Origin: Aquimarina algiphila | GTDB taxonomy: Bacteria; Bacteroidota; Bacteroidia; Flavobacteriales; Flavobacteriaceae | Reading direction: 5' to 3' | Assembly: GCF_007489275.1 (NCBI RefSeq) | Contig: NZ_VLNR01000040.1 | Coordinates: 1-61,495, forward strand | Length of the DNA: 61,495 nucleotides | In this document: one piece after another, positions 8,299 through 18,041 of the stretch | How the letters are laid out: each line of letters begins with the position of its first letter | Numbering within the stretch: the first letter of the stretch is position 1 | Notes under the pieces: generated by a model | Told to the model about the DNA's origin: nothing | The model's database searches: none | Seen by the model: only the letters and a program-made list of their open reading frames with translations | Program-made: the position numbers and the translations under genes

Positions 8299-11271
8299 AT
8301 GCGAAATATAATATTATTCTTTTCGCTCTCTTTTTCGTGCTTTATTTTCGGACAAAAAACAAAAAAAACCGACTCCTTAAAAACAGTCTTATTAAATGTA
8401 AAAAACGATAATCAACGCTTAGAAGCATTAAATTCTATTTTACTCGAATATCTATTAATAAGTCTTGATTCAGCAAAAGTTTATAAAGATAAGGTTATAA
8501 AATTATCAAACAGGATTGAAAACAAAGATCTCGCTATTAAAGGTTATAACGGATCTTCAAACTATTTTTATTACAACTCAGAAATCGACAGCTCATTATT
8601 TTACGTAAAAAAAGCACTTTCACTGCTCAATAATTCTGATAATTACAAACTACAATCTGACTTATATAGAAAACTTGCTATTTTAAGTGTTACTAACTCA
8701 GACTTTAAGAACTATGAAAAATATAGTCAATTAGCCTTAAAACAAGCCATTTTAGCCAATGATTGGACGTTGCAAAGCTCTGCATTAGTTGTTATTGGAA
8801 ATCAATATTATAGAAAAAATGATTACTCTAATGCTCTAAAGTATTATATAAAAATTGATTCCCTACATTCTGCAAATGATAGTATTACACGAAATCTTTC
8901 AATTGCTTATGAAAACATTTCACTAATTTATATTGATTTAAAAAATGAAAAGGCCATAGAGTATCTCGATAAGAGTCAGGAAGTTCATAAAAAAATGAAA
9001 AATGAAGTGGGGATTAATAATACTGATCGTTTAAGAGCTAATTATTATAACAAGATAGAAGACACTGAAAAAACAATATTTTATCTAAACAAAGTATTAC
9101 CTTTTTATGAGTCTTATGGTGAACCCACTAAACTTGTCGAAGTCTATACCGAATTAGCTCGGTATTATTCTTACATAGGAGAATTTGATAAAGCAGAGCC
9201 GTTATTAAAAAAAACAAAATTGATTACAGATAATAACTCTAATAGAATTTCTGAAAATCAAATGCAATATAGTTATGGTGTTTTTTATCTTAGAAAAAAA
9301 ATGTTCAATGAGGCTATAGAATACTTTAATGCCGCACAAACTACAGCTCCTCCCAATGGAACTGAATATTATCTGGGAGAGCGCAAAGAAATTTCTGAAG
9401 GATTGTCAGAAGCATATGCAGGTATAAAAGATTATAAAATGGCATATGATATTAATAAAAGACTACTATCTCTCAATGATAGCATAAATATTCAAAATAA
9501 GAAAAAAATAACGTTTGAACTCGAAACCAAATATCAAACAGAAAAAAAAGAACAAGAAATAGCGTTGTTAAAATCACAAAAAGAACTTGCAGAACAACAA
9601 AAAAAGAGTCAGCGTAATCTGTATATGGGAGGAATGGGCATTACTACTTTAGTCGGAATCTTTCTCTTTGTATTATATCGAAATCGACAAAAAACAAACA
9701 AGAAATTAAAGAAACTTGACAAAGCAAAGTCACACTTTTTTTCAAACATATCACACGAACTTAGAACTCCACTTACCTTAATATCTGGTCCCATACAAAA
9801 TAAATTAGACGATAAAAACCTCACAGATAAAGATCGATCTGATTTTGAATTGGTATTGAATAATAGTAATAGGATTTCTGAGCTTGTCAATCAATTATTA
9901 GACATTTCCAAAATTGAAGCTGGTAGTATGACTTTATCCCTACAAAAGGTACATCCCATGCAACAAATAAATGCTATTATTAAAGATTTTGAATATGCCA
10001 CAGGCCTAAAAAACATTAATTTCCTAACCTATATTAATAACCATGAAGAGGAAGGATGGTTGGACCGGGATGCAGTACACAAAATTGTAACAAATTTAGT
10101 TTCGAACGCCATAAAATATACTCCAGAGAACGGATCCATTATATTTAATGCACATATTAAGAAACATAAACTTTTTATCGATATAAAAAATACAGGCGAT
10201 GGTCTAACCAAAGAACAACGTCAATTAGTTTTTAAACGATTTTATCAAACGCATAGTGAACAATCAGGATCGGGTGTTGGCTTAGCTTTGGTTAATGAAC
10301 TTATCAAATTGCATGAAGGAAATATAACCGTAGATAGTAGACTAAATGAATGGACAAGTTTTAACCTATCTATATCTCTGGATAAGAAATCAATCAAAAA
10401 TGCAGAAGTTATAGAAGATAATACGAATATAGATAATGCATCTCCATATCAGAATCATTATGAAGTCACTAATACCTCTTCAAACAAAACTGACACCGAT
10501 CATACCAATGAAGAACTTCCTATCGCATTAATTGTTGAAGACAATAAAGATCTTAATCATTTACTACAAGAAAATTTCAAAAATCACTATAAAGTCATTA
10601 GTGCACAAGATGGTTTAGAGGGGTATGAATTAGCTTTGCAGTACATTCCTGATATTATCATTTCTGATATTATGATGCCCAAAAAAGATGGTATTGAACT
10701 TACAAATGAGCTAAAAAATGATGAACGCACCAGTCATATTCCTATTATTTTACTAACCGCCAAAGCTGGTGAAGAAAATGAATTATCAGGATTACAGATT
10801 GGAGCTGACGAGTACATTACAAAACCTTTCAATCAAAAAATACTCACTACAAAAGCTTCTAATCTTATAACCATTAGAAAGAAACTACAATTGCGCTATA
10901 GCCAGGAAGTTATTTTAACTCCTAAGGATATAGCAATTACTCCAATAGATGAGAATTTCTTAAATAAAGTACAGAAAGTATTAGACAAACAGCTTATAGA
11001 ATCTTCTTTTAGTGTAGAAGAATTTAGCAAAGCTATAGGCATGAGTCGTATGCAATTGCATAGAAAACTAAAAGCATTAACAGGTCTTACCTCTTCAGAG
11101 TTTGTAAGATCTCAACGTCTCAAACTTGCAGCTCAACTACTTCAAAGTTCTGATACTAATATATCTCAGGTTGGCTATGCTGTTGGTTTTAATGATCATT
11201 CATATTTCACTAAATGCTTTAAAGAAATGTATGCTTGTACGCCAACAGAGTACGCTATAAAAGATAGCTAA
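8299..11271 (+). CDS. Hybrid two-component system protein: TPR sensor, kinase, receiver and AraC output
   Basis: A one-protein two-component system of about 990 residues. A signal peptide (1-18) leads to periplasmic TPR-like helical repeats (about 20-420), a coiled coil, a membrane segment (about 443-465), a HisKA domain with SHELRTPL (His near 485), an HATPase with the N-box NLVSNAIKYTP and GSGVGLALVNEL, a receiver domain with the phosphoacceptor Asp in ISDIMMPKKDG (near 790), and a C-terminal AraC-type DNA-binding domain. The G1 box reads NTGDG, with Asn where DxGxG has Asp. I chose the ATG at 8299 because it opens the signal peptide. The protein probably controls the secreted-protein operon just downstream; GTTACATA motifs flank the gene on both sides. 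Confidence 0.93.
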   Translation: MRNIILFFSLSFSCFIFGQKTKKTDSLKTVLLNVKNDNQRLEALNSILLEYLLISLDSAKVYKDKVIKLSNRIENKDLAIKGYNGSSNYFYYNSEIDSSLFYVKKALSLLNNSDNYKLQSDLYRKLAILSVTNSDFKNYEKYSQLALKQAILANDWTLQSSALVVIGNQYYRKNDYSNALKYYIKIDSLHSANDSITRNLSIAYENISLIYIDLKNEKAIEYLDKSQEVHKKMKNEVGINNTDRLRANYYNKIEDTEKTIFYLNKVLPFYESYGEPTKLVEVYTELARYYSYIGEFDKAEPLLKKTKLITDNNSNRISENQMQYSYGVFYLRKKMFNEAIEYFNAAQTTAPPNGTEYYLGERKEISEGLSEAYAGIKDYKMAYDINKRLLSLNDSINIQNKKKITFELETKYQTEKKEQEIALLKSQKELAEQQKKSQRNLYMGGMGITTLVGIFLFVLYRNRQKTNKKLKKLDKAKSHFFSNISHELRTPLTLISGPIQNKLDDKNLTDKDRSDFELVLNNSNRISELVNQLLDISKIEAGSMTLSLQKVHPMQQINAIIKDFEYATGLKNINFLTYINNHEEEGWLDRDAVHKIVTNLVSNAIKYTPENGSIIFNAHIKKHKLFIDIKNTGDGLTKEQRQLVFKRFYQTHSEQSGSGVGLALVNELIKLHEGNITVDSRLNEWTSFNLSISLDKKSIKNAEVIEDNTNIDNASPYQNHYEVTNTSSNKTDTDHTNEELPIALIVEDNKDLNHLLQENFKNHYKVISAQDGLEGYELALQYIPDIIISDIMMPKKDGIELTNELKNDERTSHIPIILLTAKAGEENELSGLQIGADEYITKPFNQKILTTKASNLITIRKKLQLRYSQEVILTPKDIAITPIDENFLNKVQKVLDKQLIESSFSVEEFSKAIGMSRMQLHRKLKALTGLTSSEFVRSQRLKLAAQLLQSSDTNISQVGYAVGFNDHSYFTKCFKEMYACTPTEYAIKDS

Positions 11272-11353
11272 TAGCTATTATTCCTCCTTTTAGTAAAACA
11301 TAATGCAATAAAACCTTTATGAAAACAAGGGGTATTCACCCTATTCAGGCTAT

Positions 11354-11382
11354 GTTACATAATTCATAGCCTTTGTTACATA
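11354..11382 (+). promoter_or_regulatory. Candidate operator: GTTACATA direct repeat, 21-bp period
   Basis: GTTACATA occurs at 11354-11361 and again at 11375-11382, exactly 21 bases apart, which places both on the same DNA face, as AraC-type regulators prefer. A third, weaker copy (TTTACATA) lies at 11402-11409. The inverse form stands upstream of the hybrid regulator gene at 8205-8230. The site precedes the secreted-protein operon. Confidence 0.5.
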
Positions 11383-11462
11383 CCTCATAATCAACTGCTT
11401 TTACATATTCTAGTTTTACCATCACATCTAAATCCCAAACCTGATGTATCGATCGTGTTTGT

Positions 11463-11615
11463 ATGAATAAGAAATTAAAAAACTATAAAGGCAACATAAA
11501 TCGCATCCCTAATAACAATATATACTTAAATATTAATCATTTAGAAACTGGAACCTACACGCTAAAAATTATACATAAAAACAAAGTAATTAAGAAAGTG
11601 GAATTTAAAAAGTAA
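11463..11615 (+). CDS. Small 50-residue ORF resembling a T9SS sorting-domain tail
   Basis: ATG at 11463, TAA at 11613-11615. The last 23 residues, starting at LETGTYTLKI, follow the beta-strand pattern of the end of a T9SS type A sorting domain, where a 'G-Y-x-L/V-x-I' strand is followed by a lysine-rich end. There is no signal peptide and no YPNP motif, so it looks like either a remnant of a larger secreted protein or a very small ORF at the head of the operon. It ends 5 bases before the next start codon. A real function is doubtful. Confidence 0.35.
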   Translation: MNKKLKNYKGNINRIPNNNIYLNINHLETGTYTLKIIHKNKVIKKVEFKK

Positions 11616-11620
11616 AAAAC

Positions 11621-11974
11621 ATGAAAACAATACAAATTTTAGTACTAGGAATAGTCTTTTTCACTATCCAATTAACAAATGCTCAACAAACAAGCACTAC
11701 CAAAACAGAAAAGAATAATCTAAAGCAAGATAACCTTTTGGATATGCAAACAAACGTATTATCGGGTTTGTTTGGGGAAAATTTAGATGGAAAAACGAAT
11801 GGGAAAACGATAGGTTTTTTAGAAATACTAGAAAAGACAGACCTCCCTGCCGAACAAAAATTAGAATATAAAAACATGTATTACTTACAAGCTAAAGAAC
11901 TTACTCAAAAACAAAAAGATTCATTAGGCAAAGCAATTGAGAAAAAAATATTGGAAGCTCAACGAGATTATTAA
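11621..11974 (+). CDS. Secreted protein of unknown function (117 aa)
   Basis: A signal peptide of about 21 residues ending in TNA-QQ precedes a polar, lysine- and glutamine-rich mature domain with predicted helices. I do not recognise a family. It is the first full gene of a run of five exported proteins (11621-15765) behind the hybrid regulator. The 33-bp gap to the OmpA-family gene and the shared strand suggest one operon. Confidence 0.7.
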   Translation: MKTIQILVLGIVFFTIQLTNAQQTSTTKTEKNNLKQDNLLDMQTNVLSGLFGENLDGKTNGKTIGFLEILEKTDLPAEQKLEYKNMYYLQAKELTQKQKDSLGKAIEKKILEAQRDY

Positions 11975-12007
11975 GAATTATTAAGGGGAATAAAAAACAA
12001 AAAAAAG

Positions 12008-13263
12008 ATGAACACTACAAAAACACTTTGCATTCTTGTTGCACTATTTAGTATTGCCACAAGTAATGCTCAATTATTAGAGAAGCTAGGTAAAAAGGCC
12101 GAAGAAGCTGCAAAACGTACGGTTGAAAGACGTGTAGAGCGAGAAACAGAAAAAAAAACCGATAAAGGTCTTGACGGAATTTTTAAAAAGAAAAGAAAAA
12201 AGAAGAAAAACAAAAAACAAAAAGAAACAAAAGATAAAGCTCCGATCATAAGTTCAGAAGGGTATAAAATTAATCGAGCTTCGGATTTTGTAACCGGGAA
12301 TACTATTGTTTTTCAGGATAATTTCACAAACGATCTTCAAGGTGATTTCCCTGTCAAATGGGATACAAATGGTTCAGGTGAAATTGTAATCATCAATAAT
12401 AGTAAATGGTTCCGTTTAGGTGGCAATTCCAAGTATGTTCCAACAACTAAAGAAGCTTTACCAGAGGATTATACGATCGAGTTTGATCTTCTTACCCAAG
12501 GATTAGATAAAAAAACCAGTTCTCAGGCTTGGATTAGACTTCTTTTAGAAGATAATACAGGTTTTCAAAGATCAGAAAACTGGTGTATGGTAGAGCTTTC
12601 GCCTTGCCAATTTATACAATCCCCGGGAGTTGTAGAAAAAGTAGCAAATGGACAACGGCAAATTCGCAATGCTATAGGTAAAGATTATCGTACTCAAATA
12701 GATGGAAAATCACATATTGCTATCGCTATTAATAAAACACGTATGCGGGTTTGGATGAACGAAAACAAAATAGTGGATGTCCCAAGATTGGTTCCGCAAG
12801 GGGCTAATGTATTTAAAATTCATACTAAAGGACTGAGAGATGCCAATGACAAAGACGAAGTATACATTTCTAATTTCAAGATTGCCAAAAGTGGAGAAGA
12901 CAATCGAAGTAAACTTGTCACAGAAGGACGATTATCTACCAATGCAATCCTTTTAAAACAGGGTCTGCTACCATCACTGGAGGCTCTGAAACTGTCATCA
13001 AAGAAGTCGCTAAAGCCTTACAAAGTGTGTCAGATATGCAAATAAAAATTATAGGTCATACAGATTCAGATGGAAATGCTGAAACGAACAAAGTATTATC
13101 TAAACAAAGAGCTAAGGCTGTTAAAATGATGCTTGTTGAGCAATATGATATACGCTTTAGTCGAATCCAAATAGAAGGAAAAGGGGAAGCAAATCCGATT
13201 GCAGATAATAATTCAGCACAAGGAAAAGCAAAAAACCGAAGAGTCGAATTTGTAAAACTTTAA
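12008..13263 (+). pseudogene. OmpA-family secreted protein interrupted by a one-base frameshift
   Basis: The first frame (12008-13045) encodes a signal peptide, a Lys/Glu-rich basic segment (about residues 30-75) and a beta-rich, concanavalin-like middle domain (about 85-305). After residues GRLSTNAIL the reading frame leaves the expected path. The correct continuation (F)KTGSATITGGSE lies one frame away and runs without a stop to 13263, giving an OmpA C-terminal peptidoglycan-binding domain with IIGHTDSDG and NKVLSKQRAKAVKMML. Adding one T to the TTTT run at 12951-12954 restores a single protein of about 418 residues. The break may be a sequencing error in a homopolymer or a real inactivation. 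The intact protein would bridge peptidoglycan and an exported domain. Confidence 0.82.
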
Positions 13264-13272
13264 ACTTAACTC

Positions 13273-14526
13273 ATGAAGAAGTCAAAACACATTGTATACA
13301 CCTTATTATTTTGTTTATCAATAAGTACATTCCTGTCTTGTTCTAGCGATGACAACAATCCTGGAATAGATCTAAATCAAGAAATCGTATTAGCGACATT
13401 TGATTATTCTAATCTTAGTGTAAACAGTTTACCCAATATGATTATAGCCAACGATGCTAATGGTGAGTTATTAACTAGTATAGAAACCAATAAAATTCCA
13501 GGGGTTTATGCACTGACCGCAAAGGGATATTCAGCGAGTAGTTTTATGCTGACTACATTGCTAGAAACAGATCGCTATAAAAGTCTCTCAACCATCAAAA
13601 ATGTACCTGTTGGCAGTAAAGGTACTGCTCCTAATCGAAGCCTTACTTCAAATGGTACTTTAAAGGTCACCTTATCTCTAACATCTGATATACAGGTAAA
13701 CAGTTTTTTTATTGATGGATTAAGAGGTATTTCTGATAGCACTAACGATATTGATCCTTCTTCAGGAACCATAACAAGAACATTTGCATACAACAAAGAA
13801 GCCTCTGCCTCTAAACTTTTTTTAAAAATAGAGTATAGAACGAGTACAACTCCTGCAACCTTTACCTACAAATGGTTAGAGAATTATAAAGAAACAGATG
13901 ATGTGACATTAACACTCGAAGATTTTACAATAGCTTCGAGCATACCAATAGTTGTAGATGATGAAGCCGATTTCTCATCTGTTAGGGTGCTTGGTATCTA
14001 TGAAAATAATTATACTGTAAATCTAAGAGGTAATTTTTCTGAACGCCTACAAATCACAACAGGTATTGATGAGTACATTGTTAACTATGACGGAGAGTAC
14101 CCAAATTCAAATCATAGTAAAACATTACGATCAAGCACTTTTCCCGATAATATATCTATCACAAGACCAGATTGGGATTTTAACTATGATTCGAGCTCAG
14201 AAAATTTACAATTACAGACATCTGGGGATTACCTTTTTAGCAATATATATACTGAAATGATTAGAGAAGGAGAAAAAGATTTAGAATGGTTTATTGCAAT
14301 TCCAAATAATGAAGATAAGACTTTTGTTGTACCTCAACTTCCCGAAAGTCTTTCTGGTTTTGAGAACTATTTTGAGGACACTTCTAAATTCGATTCTCAT
14401 TCTGCCGACATAATTGATTTAGCAAACGACAATGGTTATGAAGATTATATCAAAAGTTCAATCGATAGAACCTATGATATTTTTGATCAAAGTAATGAGA
14501 TCATTTCAATCTATTTTAACCGATAA
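13273..14526 (+). CDS. Lipoprotein of unknown function (417 aa)
   Basis: The N-terminus has a hydrophobic signal ending in a lipobox LSC followed by SSDDNN, the usual surface-lipoprotein tether of Flavobacteria. The mature part is beta-rich, acidic and Ser/Thr/Asn-rich with no catalytic motif I recognise. It starts 9 bases after the OmpA-family stop codon, so it is in the same operon. Export to the cell surface is likely. Confidence 0.75.
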   Translation: MKKSKHIVYTLLFCLSISTFLSCSSDDNNPGIDLNQEIVLATFDYSNLSVNSLPNMIIANDANGELLTSIETNKIPGVYALTAKGYSASSFMLTTLLETDRYKSLSTIKNVPVGSKGTAPNRSLTSNGTLKVTLSLTSDIQVNSFFIDGLRGISDSTNDIDPSSGTITRTFAYNKEASASKLFLKIEYRTSTTPATFTYKWLENYKETDDVTLTLEDFTIASSIPIVVDDEADFSSVRVLGIYENNYTVNLRGNFSERLQITTGIDEYIVNYDGEYPNSNHSKTLRSSTFPDNISITRPDWDFNYDSSSENLQLQTSGDYLFSNIYTEMIREGEKDLEWFIAIPNNEDKTFVVPQLPESLSGFENYFEDTSKFDSHSADIIDLANDNGYEDYIKSSIDRTYDIFDQSNEIISIYFNR

Positions 14527-14577
14527 CTTCAAGAGAGAAAAATCTCTTTAAACACATTACATCAATAATATAAACTC

Positions 14578-15261
14578 ATGAAAAACATTTTAATACTAAT
14601 TGCATTGTTGATGTTAACATCGACATATGCCCAGGATAACTGTAGCAAATTTTATGCTACTCAAGAAGGTAAAAAATTAACCATATACCAGTATGACAAA
14701 AGAGAAAATCTTGAAATCATTAGCGAGTATAGAGTCAAAGAAGTAGAAAGTACTGGGGGGCAAAGTATCATTACTATTGCAATGGACTTAACAGATGGTA
14801 GAAATAATAAACACATCATTTCTTCATCATTTAAAGCTCGTTGTTCGGGCAGAACTACTCACTTGGATCCAGAATCTTTTATTGCACCAGGAATACTGGA
14901 TCAATATAGTGATATGGAATATAGTATCACAGGTGATGATATCTCCATCCCCAATCATCTTGAAGTAGACCAGGAGCTTCCTAATGCATCTGTACATATG
15001 TCAGTAAATGCTGGTATTATGAATATCAATACAACCACAACTATGTCTGACAGAAAAGTAATTGCCAAAGAGGAGATTACCACTCCTGCGGGAACTTTTG
15101 ATTGTTATGTCATTACCTATACAAATACCTTGACTATGGGCATGGCTAAAACTTTTTATTCTAAACAGTGGATTTCAGAAGGTGTGGGTATGGTCAAAGA
15201 AGAAACTCGAAAATCAAACGGAAGATTAGTTACCAGGAGTATTTTACATCAAATCAATTAA
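14578..15261 (+). CDS. Secreted TapB/DUF3108-like protein
   Basis: A 227-residue exported protein with a signal peptide ending near TYA-QDN. The C-terminal half has the pattern EEITTPAGTFDCYVITYT...YSKQWISEGVGMVKEE, which resembles the lipocalin-like beta fold of DUF3108/TapB-type proteins that occur widely as periplasmic proteins of unknown function. Two Cys residues in the mature region could form a disulfide. It belongs to the same run of exported proteins, 51 bases after the lipoprotein gene. Confidence 0.7.
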   Translation: MKNILILIALLMLTSTYAQDNCSKFYATQEGKKLTIYQYDKRENLEIISEYRVKEVESTGGQSIITIAMDLTDGRNNKHIISSSFKARCSGRTTHLDPESFIAPGILDQYSDMEYSITGDDISIPNHLEVDQELPNASVHMSVNAGIMNINTTTTMSDRKVIAKEEITTPAGTFDCYVITYTNTLTMGMAKTFYSKQWISEGVGMVKEETRKSNGRLVTRSILHQIN

Positions 15262-15285
15262 TATAAATAATTAAAATTCTACATC

Positions 15286-15765
15286 ATGAAAACAAAAAAA
15301 GTAAAATCACAGTACATTTTTTTAATCCTTATTGTTTTATTCACATTTAGTTGTTCAGACGGAGAAGATGGTGCCATTGGACCAGTTGGTCCACAAGGTG
15401 AACAAGGAGTTAACGGACAAGATGGTAATGCCAACGTAGTTAATGTTACAATTGATGATTTTGATCTAGAAATAGGAAATAATGTCATTGATATTCCAGA
15501 ATTAACACAAGAAATATTCGACACAGGCTTTGTTTATGGTTATGTTACAGTACCTGGTAATACTTTTTGGGAAACTTTACCACTTTCCCTTGCTACGGAT
15601 GTAGCTTTAGAAATTGACCGAATTGAAGTTGGACAACTTACCTTACGCTCTACTTTTGCTCAAAATCTAAGGTTTAGGTTTATATTGGTCGAGAGCAGTA
15701 ATGTAAATAGTGTAGATTTTTCCAATTTTCTAGAGGTCAAAGAATATTACAATCTAAAAAATTAA
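15286..15765 (+). CDS. Lipoprotein with short collagen-like segment
   Basis: A 159-residue lipoprotein: the signal peptide ends in a FSC lipobox (about Cys23), followed by a short Gly-X-Y stretch (GAIGPVGPQGEQGVNGQDG, residues 30-48) and a beta-rich domain of about 110 residues. Short collagen-like stalks after the lipid anchor are common in Flavobacterial surface lipoproteins and probably act as spacers. It is the last gene of the exported-protein run, and a hairpin terminator follows at 15888-15919. Confidence 0.75.
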   Translation: MKTKKVKSQYIFLILIVLFTFSCSDGEDGAIGPVGPQGEQGVNGQDGNANVVNVTIDDFDLEIGNNVIDIPELTQEIFDTGFVYGYVTVPGNTFWETLPLSLATDVALEIDRIEVGQLTLRSTFAQNLRFRFILVESSNVNSVDFSNFLEVKEYYNLKN

Positions 15766-15887
15766 CTTAAGTCAAAAGGGATTTACATTAATGGTTATTA
15801 TGCTGTGATAAAACACTTTGATAAGGGAAAATAATATTAGCAACTTGTTGATCATTTAATAGAATCCTATTACACTACATTATCTAT

Positions 15888-15919
15888 ATAAAACCAAGGC
15901 TGCGATGTCTTGGTTTTAT
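15888..15919. terminator. Bidirectional hairpin terminator
   Basis: The stem AAAACCAAG/CTTGGTTTT with a 10-base loop and a T-rich end lies between convergent genes (the lipoprotein operon on + and the LytS-like kinase on -). Confidence 0.65.
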
Positions 15920-15929
15920 TTCGTTATTC

Positions 15930-16010
15930 CTATTTCCCAGAAAACAGAATAAAAATTCCTATGCCAACAAAAACAATAATACGAAGCCGTTTTAAAACTA
16001 CTCCTACCTT
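15930..16010 (-). pseudogene. Remnant of a lysE-family gene (last 26 codons)
   Basis: Read on the minus strand, this stretch encodes KVGVVLKRLRIIVFVGIG plus IFILFSGK and a TAG stop. The intact LysE at 19193-19825 ends in KVGVVLKWLQIIVFIGIG plus IFILLSEK. The DNA over the last 70 or so bases is about 83 percent identical by eye. A TAA stop precedes the fragment and no start is present, so it is not expressed as a protein. It sits in the same orientation as the intact gene, with the LytS/LytTR/peptide genes between the two. Confidence 0.8.
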
Positions 16011-16046
16011 TTAGTCTTTTTTTTAGACAACAATCTTTACATAAGA

Positions 16047-17984
16047 TCATTCCAAAATATATGGAAGATAAACATCAACCCTAGACCCTTTATTATCGGT
16101 GTTTTCAATAACATCAAACCTCGCATCAACCTTAAAAGATCTTGAATATATTTTAAATCTATCTTTTAAGATCGAACCTGATAGTGATTCATATCCCGAG
16201 TTTTTAGCTTTTATTTCCTGTCCTTTGGCATAACCAACCCCATTATCTATGATACTACTTTTTATTAGTTTTTCGTTATCATCCATGATAATCTTTAATG
16301 TTATTTCACCATCCTTAACAGCTGCAATACCATGCTCTATCGCGTTCTCTACAAAGGGTTGTATAAACATAGGAGGCACCAAAATATTCTGAACATTCAA
16401 CCCTGGATCGATCTCTACTACATGATCAAATTTTTGAGAAAAATTAGATTGCAGCTCTAAGTAATCCTTCACCGTTTGTATTTCTTCTTCTAAAGAAACA
16501 AACTCTTCTCTGGAATTTTCTAATATGGATCGTAATAGATTACTCAATTTTAAAGTATAAGGTATTACATTTTTAGATTCGTTTGAAGTTAAAGAAACAA
16601 TTGTACCCAATGAATTGAACAAAAAGTGTGGATTAAGCTGTGAACGAAGTAAACGTTGTTCTAAAATTGTAGTTTTATATTTACTTTTTAATTTATTTTG
16701 TCTGAACAATACAATGCCTAATATTAGAAATGAAAGAAACAATCCGATAATGACCCAATTGATGATATTCCTTTGTTTAATAATAGTTTTTTGTTGTGTG
16801 GTTATTTTTTCTAGCTTAGAGATAGAAGCATCTTTTTCTTTTAATTCAAATTCAGAAGCATATAGTTGCAGTTGCTTAGCTATACTTTTTTCATGATATG
16901 TTATTAGATATTCATTCAGTTCGCTTAGGATAGATGTGCTTTTTTCGTGTGCTCCTTGTTTAAAATACACCTTATTCAAAAAATCACAAACTCTTATATA
17001 CAAATTCCTTTCATCTCTAGTATAATTATATTTTTTTCTCAGAGAATCTCGAACCCTGTTCAATACAGTTTCAGACTCATTAAGGTTATCTTGATAAAAA
17101 AGCATGTAACCATAACTAATTAGTGGGCTTAATTTAGACTTACTAGACAATAAATCAGAATTGATCAATTCTTTATCTAAAAAAATTTTATTTGCTTTTG
17201 AAAAATTATTATATGCCGAATCTTTTTGATTTTGGTACAAAGCAATATCGCCCAGAGCATCCAGTGCTCTAACTTGATTTATAAAAAAAACGTCTTTATC
17301 ATAATTATCATTATCAAGTAATATTGTATCCTTATACATTCTTAAAGCTTCGTTAAAATGCACTTTTGCAGAATCATACTTCTTTTTGTGTTTATATAAA
17401 TAACCAATATCTAACCTATTATTAATTACCTCAAATCTATAATTAGCCCATATTGAATCTCTAAAAGCTTCTTTTCTTGCTCTCAATGCCAGGTCTATAT
17501 CTCCTAAATCTATATGGATATAAGATATTCTTTCTAAAATATAAAATCGCCATGATTTTTTGTCTGGTGATTCTGGATACTGGGATGTGAGTTCTAACCC
17601 TCTATAAAGCGTCTGTAAAGCGGTAAGTGGTCTTGTTGCAAAATACTCTCGTAAACCTTTAATGTAATATGCTTTATGCGCTATACCATCTGCTCCCGGA
17701 TGCCCCTGTTCTAATGATTCATACGCTTTAATAGCTTTATGAGCATTTGACAATGCAGAATCATTTTCAAGCTTAAATAAATGTACATAGCTTTTAAAAG
17801 TATAATACTTTGTCCATCCCTTAAGAGATTTATCCTTGTTCAGACTATATTTAATCTTACTAATGTATGGTCGATTAGTTTTGGCAAAAGAAATAGTATC
17901 AATAGTATGTTGAGAAAGTATTTCTTGTGAAGAAGAATCAAAACTTAAGAATACAAAAACTAAAATAAAAAAAAGTCCTTTCAA
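16047..17984 (-). CDS. LytS-like sensor histidine kinase with TPR periplasmic region
   Basis: A 645-residue sensor kinase. A signal peptide (about 1-19) is followed by TPR-like repeats (about 50-370), a membrane segment (about 408-428), a coiled coil, and a His_kinase domain with SQLNPHFLFNSL (His near 453), then an HATPase domain with PFVENAIEHGI and DNGVGYAKG. This architecture pairs with LytTR response regulators. The regulator gene at 18042 is divergent, with only 57 bases between start codons, so the two share a control region. The input signal is unknown; TPR sensors often bind proteins or peptides. Confidence 0.92.
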   Translation of the reverse strand: MKGLFFILVFVFLSFDSSSQEILSQHTIDTISFAKTNRPYISKIKYSLNKDKSLKGWTKYYTFKSYVHLFKLENDSALSNAHKAIKAYESLEQGHPGADGIAHKAYYIKGLREYFATRPLTALQTLYRGLELTSQYPESPDKKSWRFYILERISYIHIDLGDIDLALRARKEAFRDSIWANYRFEVINNRLDIGYLYKHKKKYDSAKVHFNEALRMYKDTILLDNDNYDKDVFFINQVRALDALGDIALYQNQKDSAYNNFSKANKIFLDKELINSDLLSSKSKLSPLISYGYMLFYQDNLNESETVLNRVRDSLRKKYNYTRDERNLYIRVCDFLNKVYFKQGAHEKSTSILSELNEYLITYHEKSIAKQLQLYASEFELKEKDASISKLEKITTQQKTIIKQRNIINWVIIGLFLSFLILGIVLFRQNKLKSKYKTTILEQRLLRSQLNPHFLFNSLGTIVSLTSNESKNVIPYTLKLSNLLRSILENSREEFVSLEEEIQTVKDYLELQSNFSQKFDHVVEIDPGLNVQNILVPPMFIQPFVENAIEHGIAAVKDGEITLKIIMDDNEKLIKSSIIDNGVGYAKGQEIKAKNSGYESLSGSILKDRFKIYSRSFKVDARFDVIENTDNKGSRVDVYLPYILE

Positions 17985-18041
17985 GGTTGTATTATTTGCG
18001 TGGTAAACATAAATTTAGTGCACGAATTTACATTTATTTTT

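Noticed and set aside
15359..15420. Collagen-like run as a phage tail-fibre signature
   Set aside because: It is short, follows a lipobox and lies among lipoprotein genes; no phage genes are nearby.
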